From Tropicimonas sp033101155 (GTDB lineage: Bacteria > Pseudomonadota > Alphaproteobacteria > Rhodobacterales > Rhodobacteraceae): DNA of 64,000 nucleotides. Position 1 is the stretch's first letter. Every line of letters begins with the position of its first letter. A program made the translations under genes and the position numbers. Below, one piece after another: positions 59,410 through 64,000 of this stretch. Below the pieces are notes generated by a model, which was not told the DNA's origin, did not search any database, and saw nothing but the letters and a program-made list of their open reading frames with translations. Location of the stretch: contig NZ_JAWMPX010000005.1 in NCBI RefSeq assembly GCF_033101155.1, forward strand, positions 124,001 through 188,000, given 5' to 3'.

Positions 59410-60114
59410 TTACGGCCCGTCGGGCAACCTCAGGTTGCTATCCTGAAGGTCGTCGAGCCAGGCATGCACGAGCGGTGGGGGCTCGCATGCGACCCGGGGC
59501 CACGCATCGCTGGCCTGGTGACGCGCCAGAAGCTGCAGGAGCGCGCGCGCATCCCTGGATTTCTGATCCACCCGCGAGGCGACGAAGTCTTCTGGCAACT
59601 TGCGTTGCGGGAAGGGTTGGCGGGCGATCCGAAGCGTCTCGGCCATGGCGGTCTCCCCGCTGCACAGGCCGCGTCTCGCTGCGGTGGACAGACTTCGGCG
59701 GATATCGACAAGGGCATCGGAAAGCGGCTTGGATCCGAGCGCCGCCGGCGCGTGGGTCACCGCCACGGCATCATCGGCCAGCAAGGGGAAGCGCCGATAC
59801 CACCGATAGATGAGTCCGACGCCGATCATCCCCTGCGGAGCGAGTTCCGCGGCCCGCAGCGCCCCCATGCTCGCCGCTCCGAAGACCGGAATGCCCCGCG
59901 ACATCGCCCAGAGGATCTCGCGGTGGCGAACGGTGGGGGCGTCGCGGAATATCCCGTCGATCAGACCGATCGCCGGGGGGCGCGCAGAACAGGCGCGGAA
60001 AATGTCGCCCTGACCGGCCGGGGGACGAAAATCGGCCCGCAGGATCTGACCGGCATCCGCGCGCGACAGGCTCGGCCCGAGAAAGACGACGGGACATGCA
60101 GGGCTCAAACTCAT
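59410..60114 (-). CDS. TfuA-like protein
   Basis: 234 residues. The TfuA core is complete: VVFLGPSLSRADA (10-22), RPPAGQGDIFRA (30-41), AIGLIDGIF (48-56), HREILWAMSRGIPVFGAASM and GALRAAEL (64-91), DDAVAVTHAP (114-123). TfuA proteins work with a YcaO partner in forming backbone thioamides; known examples are trifolitoxin genes and the thioglycine of methyl-CoM reductase. The start at 60114 overlaps the YcaO stop by four bases (ATGA). Confidence 0.92.
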   Translation of the reverse strand: MSLSPACPVVFLGPSLSRADAGQILRADFRPPAGQGDIFRACSARPPAIGLIDGIFRDAPTVRHREILWAMSRGIPVFGAASMGALRAAELAPQGMIGVGLIYRWYRRFPLLADDAVAVTHAPAALGSKPLSDALVDIRRSLSTAARRGLCSGETAMAETLRIARQPFPQRKLPEDFVASRVDQKSRDARALLQLLARHQASDAWPRVACEPPPLVHAWLDDLQDSNLRLPDGP

Positions 60115-61244
60115 GCCACGGCGCCCCGGAGGGGATCGGCAAGGAGATCCGGCGCGATGACACGCACGATGGCCAGTGGAATCCCCGCGTCCCAACGCAG
60201 CGGCACGGCGAGAACCGGACCACGCCCCGCTGCCAGGCTGCGCAGTGTCGGATTGGGCGCTTTGGGAGATGCGGCGGCAAGCGCGGGTCCCGGCGCGTGG
60301 CGCGCCCATTCCGCATCGAGCAATTCGGCCGGCACGTTGTGGCGATAGGCGCGTTGCGTGATGTCCTCCCGTGCGCCAGAGATCACCGCAAGCCGCGCCT
60401 GCACGGCCTCCGACAGCGCCGCGTCCATGGCGGCGGACACGGACGGGCGGCAGCCATACCCTGCAGCAGGCAACGGAAGGGCGCTAGCGCCTGGCGGCTC
60501 CATGACCGACGCAGCGACCGAAACAACATCGTCCCTGCGCGACATGTCGTGAAACAGGACGCGCATCCCGCGCTCTTCCAACCGGGTCAGCAGCGCGCCA
60601 AACCGGGCATCACCGCGATCCGGCGCGACCCGCCTCCACCTGCCTCCCGCCTCCGCCCGGACGCGGGCATCCGCTTCGATACATTCGAGAAGCCCGTGCA
60701 TCATGGCCGCAGCGAAGTTCGTTCCGGCGCCAAGGCCAATGGACTGGCGCAGGATCGGTGCGGCCTCGGCTTCCGCCCCTCGGGAAAAGTCGGTCGACAG
60801 GAGATCCTGCGGAACGGCGCCCGGCGCATCCCGTCCTATATCCCAGGCCGCGACGAAAGCACTCCCTGCGTCTGGCCAGTATCCGGTAGGCGCGAGCACG
60901 GACCAGTCGATGCGATCGCACGGACCTGCCACAGGAAGGCGCGCCACATCTTCCCCCGCCGCCATTTCAAGGCATTCCAGAACCGCGCCGACCGCGGCTC
61001 CCTCAAGGCTCGACGCCTTTCCCTGCGTCACCGCATTCGAGCGGGCCTCGGGACGCACGGCCTGCGCGACCGGAAAGCCGACATGGTCGAGACCGGTGAT
61101 ATCCGCGACACGGCTGATGCCGAAATCCCGGAGCCGGGGCCGCAATCGCTGCCAGAACGCGCCAGCATCGAGAGAGCGCTCGGGCGCCGCATCAATCGCC
61201 GCGGACAGGAACTCCGCCGGTGGCGGCTCAGCGCTCCAGCGCAT
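60111..61244 (-). CDS. YcaO-domain protein (TfuA-associated type)
   Basis: 377 residues. ATP-site motifs of YcaO: QGKASSLEGAAVGAVLECLE (about 74-93), IGLGAGTNFAAAMMHGLLEC (169-188, usually E-x-ERD; here IEADA) and GYGCRPSVSAAMDAALSEAV (262-281) with ARLAVISGAREDI. YcaO enzymes activate a peptide bond with ATP and, with TfuA, install sulfur as a thioamide. The start at 61244 overlaps the end of the upstream cyclase/AAA gene by 17 bases. Substrate peptide unknown. Confidence 0.93.
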   Translation of the reverse strand: MRWSAEPPPAEFLSAAIDAAPERSLDAGAFWQRLRPRLRDFGISRVADITGLDHVGFPVAQAVRPEARSNAVTQGKASSLEGAAVGAVLECLEMAAGEDVARLPVAGPCDRIDWSVLAPTGYWPDAGSAFVAAWDIGRDAPGAVPQDLLSTDFSRGAEAEAAPILRQSIGLGAGTNFAAAMMHGLLECIEADARVRAEAGGRWRRVAPDRGDARFGALLTRLEERGMRVLFHDMSRRDDVVSVAASVMEPPGASALPLPAAGYGCRPSVSAAMDAALSEAVQARLAVISGAREDITQRAYRHNVPAELLDAEWARHAPGPALAAASPKAPNPTLRSLAAGRGPVLAVPLRWDAGIPLAIVRVIAPDLLADPLRGAVA

Positions 61245-64000
61245 TGCGCACCTTTTTCAGCAAGGCATGTTGGGTGGCCTGCTCCATTTCCTCGACGACC
61301 CTGCGCGCGGTCTCGGGCGGCACGGCCAGGCCGAGGTCAATGCGGGTGGACAGATTGCGCAGGCAGAGCATGCGGGCATCCTGCTGTTGCGCGATCTCGC
61401 CCCCCTCATCCAGTACCGCTTGCGCAGCGGCACCGCCGATGAGCAACGCCTTGCGGCGCAGCATCTCCGGCAGCCAATAGGTCAACCCGGTGCTGCGGGC
61501 GGTCTGAATCTCCTCCTCCAGCCGCCCGAGCGCTGCCGCGGTCTGGCCGCTGGCCGCAGCCACTTCCGCTGCGATATCGGCGTAAAAGGGCGTGTCCTCC
61601 AGCACCCCGAACTCCCGCAGGGCACCAAGCGCGTCCGTGACCGGCCCGACCTGGTGCCTGTCCCCTGCCCGAGCGGCCATCCAGCCGCCAAAAATCCGTC
61701 GCTTGGCAGTAATCACCGGTGCGGCCTCGGCCCCCGAGATCAGGGCGATGCGTCCCAGGATTCGCTCGATCGCAGCGAGGTCCTTGTTGAAAAAGGCGAC
61801 CTGCGTGGCGATGTCGAGCGCGTGCAACTGGCTCGAGAGATGCGCTGTCTCCTCCGCCCAGGTCTCGCAGGCCCGAATGGCCTCGGCGCTCTCCTCCAAC
61901 CGTCCGGTCATCCAGCAGCACAGCGCGCGTTCGCCCAGACCGCAGACACGGGCGTCATGGCCATAGAGATGCCGGGACCGCACCGCTTCCTGCGGATCGT
62001 AGAGATCGAGCCCGTCCGAGATTGCCGACAGGCATCGGGAATGGGCGCCACCGTCAAACAGCGTTGCCCAGGCACAATGCAGGGCCTGCAGGCGCGATTC
62101 AGCATCCGCCTCGGGCGTGACATCGCGGATCAGAATTTCCGAGCGCCGTGTTTGCTCGGCAAGATCATCGGCCGTGAACCACCAGCCCCAGAGCACCGGG
62201 AAGAACGGGGCGCGATCGGCCTCCGGCAAGGCGAAATAGAGCGTCTGCCCCTGTTCGTAGAGCGGCACCGCGGCCCGGTGCCCCTCGAGGAGCGTGATCA
62301 GCGGACCGAGCAAGGCATAGGCGCGAAGCTGCAAGCGGTCCCGTGCAGGTCCGGCGTCGAGACTCTCCGACAGTTTCAGCACACGTTCGAGCAGCGCACG
62401 CGGGCCGCGCAGCGCCGATCTGCGGATGGCGTCCTCCGCCACATCCAGCAACAGCGACAACCCGCGCTCAATCCGATCGGCGGCAAGGCAATGCTCCGCC
62501 AGCAGCACATCGGGGACGTCTTCGGACAGGCTCGGATCCGCGTCCACGATATCGACGATCTGCCCGTGCAGCGCACGTCGGACGGAGCGAAGTTGGCTGT
62601 CATAGGCGACATCCCGGATCAGAGCGTGACGGAAACTGAAGCCGTTTCCGTAGCCCGTCGGCGTCTTCAAACCCTGATCAACCAGCTGTTGAAGGTCGGC
62701 ATCGAGATCTCGTCCGGCCTGCGGCGGCGCGAGCCGGGCGAGCAGGTGATAGGGGTATTCCCGGCCCAGAACGCTTGCGATCTGAGCCGTGCGCTTGGCC
62801 TGGCCCACCCGCTCCAGACGCGTTGCGAGCAGGTCCCGCAAGCTGCCGATATCAGCGCCGCTGAACGCTCCGGCCGCCCCTTCCCCGCCGTGATCGCAGG
62901 CATGGGCGGTCAGTTCCACGATGAAAAGCGGATTTCCATCCGCCTTCTCGACGATCCAGTCCTGCGTGGCCTGAGACAGCGTTTGCGTGGCGGTGGAGTC
63001 AATCAGCCCGCGCGCTTCCGAGGGGACCATGGGGCTGAGCGGCAAGGGCCTGAACTGACCACGGATGTCGTCCAGCATCCCGTCCGAGCGCGACGTGCCG
63101 ACAATCAGGACAGCGTGCTTGCCGGCCTGCACCGCAATCCGTTCGAGCACGGCCAGGGTGACCTCATCGGCCCAGTGCAGGTCTTCGGCCAGCAGCAGCA
63201 ACCCCGCGCCACCTGCCAGCCCCAGAAAGCTGTCCGCAACAGCGGAGACGATTGCATTGCGCCGCGCGTCGGGCGAGAGCGTCAGATCATCCTCCAGCGC
63301 GCCCAGCGTCTCGGCCGCGGCGATCGCCGCTTGCGACAGTTCCCTGTCCTGCCCATCGTCGAAGGCACGGTCATACATCTGGATGATCGCGAAAAGCGCC
63401 TCGTTTCGAGTTCGCGGCTGGCATTGCAGCAGGATCACCCGGCCATCATCAACATTGGCGACAACCTCGGAAAGGACCCGCGACTTGCCGATCCCGGGTT
63501 CTCCTTCGATCAGGAAAGCCGCCCCGACGCCCTGCTGCGCGCGCTCCCAGGCGACCTGCAACTCTGTCGTCTCCGCGGAGCGCCCGGAGAGGCGGGTTTC
63601 GGCATGACGATCCCGCCGGAACCGCGACTCTGCCGGGCGTTGCGCCACGGCCCGCCAGGCACGGCGGATCTCCGGGAACCCCTTGAGGGCCAGCCCGTCC
63701 ACCGGCTCGTAGTCGATGCCGCGCCCGGTCAGCGCATGGGTTGCCGGCGAAACAAGAATTTCGTTCGGCTCGGCGGCCGCCTCAAGCCGGGCCGCAAGGT
63801 TCGGCGCCGTTCCGACAGCACCGATACGCCCTGCCTCCGTCCTCTCGGACAACACAACGATGCTTGTCGCTATACCAACCCGAATCCCCGGCGCATCGGG
63901 AATCGAGTGCCTTGCATCGAGCAGCGCCAGCCCCGCCTGAACGGCCGAGAGCGCCGCATCCTCATGGACAATGGGAAATCCGAAATAGGCCATGCCGCCA
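61228..64000 (-). CDS. class III nucleotide cyclase-AAA ATPase-TPR protein, 5'-truncated by window edge
   Basis: At least 921 residues; the frame runs past base 64000 (GGMAYFGFP reads into the edge), so the start is outside. Visible parts, numbered from the Met at 63993: C-terminal half of a class III cyclase domain (GTAPNLAARLE with N65 and R69 of the catalytic site), AAA-type ATPase with Walker A GEPGIGKS (164-171) and Walker B LLLLAEDLHWAD (265-276), then long helical TPR-like repeats. Such proteins act as large signal-responsive regulators. It leads the YcaO/TfuA operon. Confidence 0.85.
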   Translation of the reverse strand, partial: GGMAYFGFPIVHEDAALSAVQAGLALLDARHSIPDAPGIRVGIATSIVVLSERTEAGRIGAVGTAPNLAARLEAAAEPNEILVSPATHALTGRGIDYEPVDGLALKGFPEIRRAWRAVAQRPAESRFRRDRHAETRLSGRSAETTELQVAWERAQQGVGAAFLIEGEPGIGKSRVLSEVVANVDDGRVILLQCQPRTRNEALFAIIQMYDRAFDDGQDRELSQAAIAAAETLGALEDDLTLSPDARRNAIVSAVADSFLGLAGGAGLLLLAEDLHWADEVTLAVLERIAVQAGKHAVLIVGTSRSDGMLDDIRGQFRPLPLSPMVPSEARGLIDSTATQTLSQATQDWIVEKADGNPLFIVELTAHACDHGGEGAAGAFSGADIGSLRDLLATRLERVGQAKRTAQIASVLGREYPYHLLARLAPPQAGRDLDADLQQLVDQGLKTPTGYGNGFSFRHALIRDVAYDSQLRSVRRALHGQIVDIVDADPSLSEDVPDVLLAEHCLAADRIERGLSLLLDVAEDAIRRSALRGPRALLERVLKLSESLDAGPARDRLQLRAYALLGPLITLLEGHRAAVPLYEQGQTLYFALPEADRAPFFPVLWGWWFTADDLAEQTRRSEILIRDVTPEADAESRLQALHCAWATLFDGGAHSRCLSAISDGLDLYDPQEAVRSRHLYGHDARVCGLGERALCCWMTGRLEESAEAIRACETWAEETAHLSSQLHALDIATQVAFFNKDLAAIERILGRIALISGAEAAPVITAKRRIFGGWMAARAGDRHQVGPVTDALGALREFGVLEDTPFYADIAAEVAAASGQTAAALGRLEEEIQTARSTGLTYWLPEMLRRKALLIGGAAAQAVLDEGGEIAQQQDARMLCLRNLSTRIDLGLAVPPETARRVVEEMEQATQHALLKKVRNALER

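Noticed and set aside
1..64000. CRISPR arrays, rRNA or tRNA genes
   Set aside because: No regularly spaced repeats and no tRNA or rRNA signature sequences were seen on either strand.

Overview
The window is high-GC alphaproteobacterial DNA, most likely from Rhodobacterales (a Roseobacter-type organism). The indicators are: a separate F0 ATP synthase operon in the order I-B-E-b'-b, with no F1 genes; a stand-alone aa3 oxidase subunit I gene; an ffh...chorismate mutase-rpsP-rimM-trmD block with inserted acetyltransferases; and ftsY followed by a DMT transporter and yciB. I saw no rRNA, tRNA or CRISPR array. Both edges cut genes: an alpha/beta hydrolase at base 1 and a nucleotide cyclase/AAA/TPR protein at base 64000.

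Bases 1-40,500 are mainly chromosomal backbone. They hold a GST, the ftsY-DMT-yciB set, a lysoplasmalogenase-type membrane protein, an outer-membrane barrel, an Ada-like methyltransferase, an OmpA-type lipoprotein and a FadR/GntR regulator. These are followed by the F0 operon, small exported proteins with LysR regulators, azoreductase, ffh, a tandem array of seven GNAT domains in six genes, and chorismate mutase, rpsP, rimM and trmD. After these come ctaD, moaA, yqeY, carA and a large membrane glycosyltransferase. Two copies of one small module stand out (about 15.8-17.1 kb and 38.5-40.2 kb): a LysR-type regulator divergent from a small exported protein built from a ~38-residue repeat.

Bases 41,000-52,400 are an accessory catabolic region. 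One strand carries counterparts of Escherichia coli ygcU, yqcE, ygcR, ygcQ, ygcW and ygcE: an FAD-linked oxidase, an MFS transporter, both electron-transfer flavoprotein subunits, an SDR dehydrogenase and an FGGY kinase. They are joined by a mandelate-racemase-type dehydratase, a DUF1349 protein, an FAD-dependent oxidoreductase and a divergent RpiR regulator. Two perfect TGGAAA-N2-TTTCCA repeats lie between the regulator and ygcU. This looks like an orphan sugar or sugar-acid pathway in which a flavin oxidase passes electrons to its own ETF.

Bases 52,600-57,400 are decaying accessory DNA. They contain a deleted IS5/IS903-type element with both terminal repeats still visible, an intact class II aldolase and DeoR regulator, a broken FGGY (fuculokinase-like) kinase and a broken LacI regulator.

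Bases 57,400-64,000 hold a five-gene minus-strand cluster: a cyclase/AAA/TPR protein, YcaO, TfuA, an HExxH metallopeptidase and an unknown 194-residue protein. YcaO plus TfuA is the signature of peptide-backbone thioamidation. No precursor peptide is obvious, so the substrate is open. This cluster and the ygc-like cluster are the best candidates for undescribed systems here.
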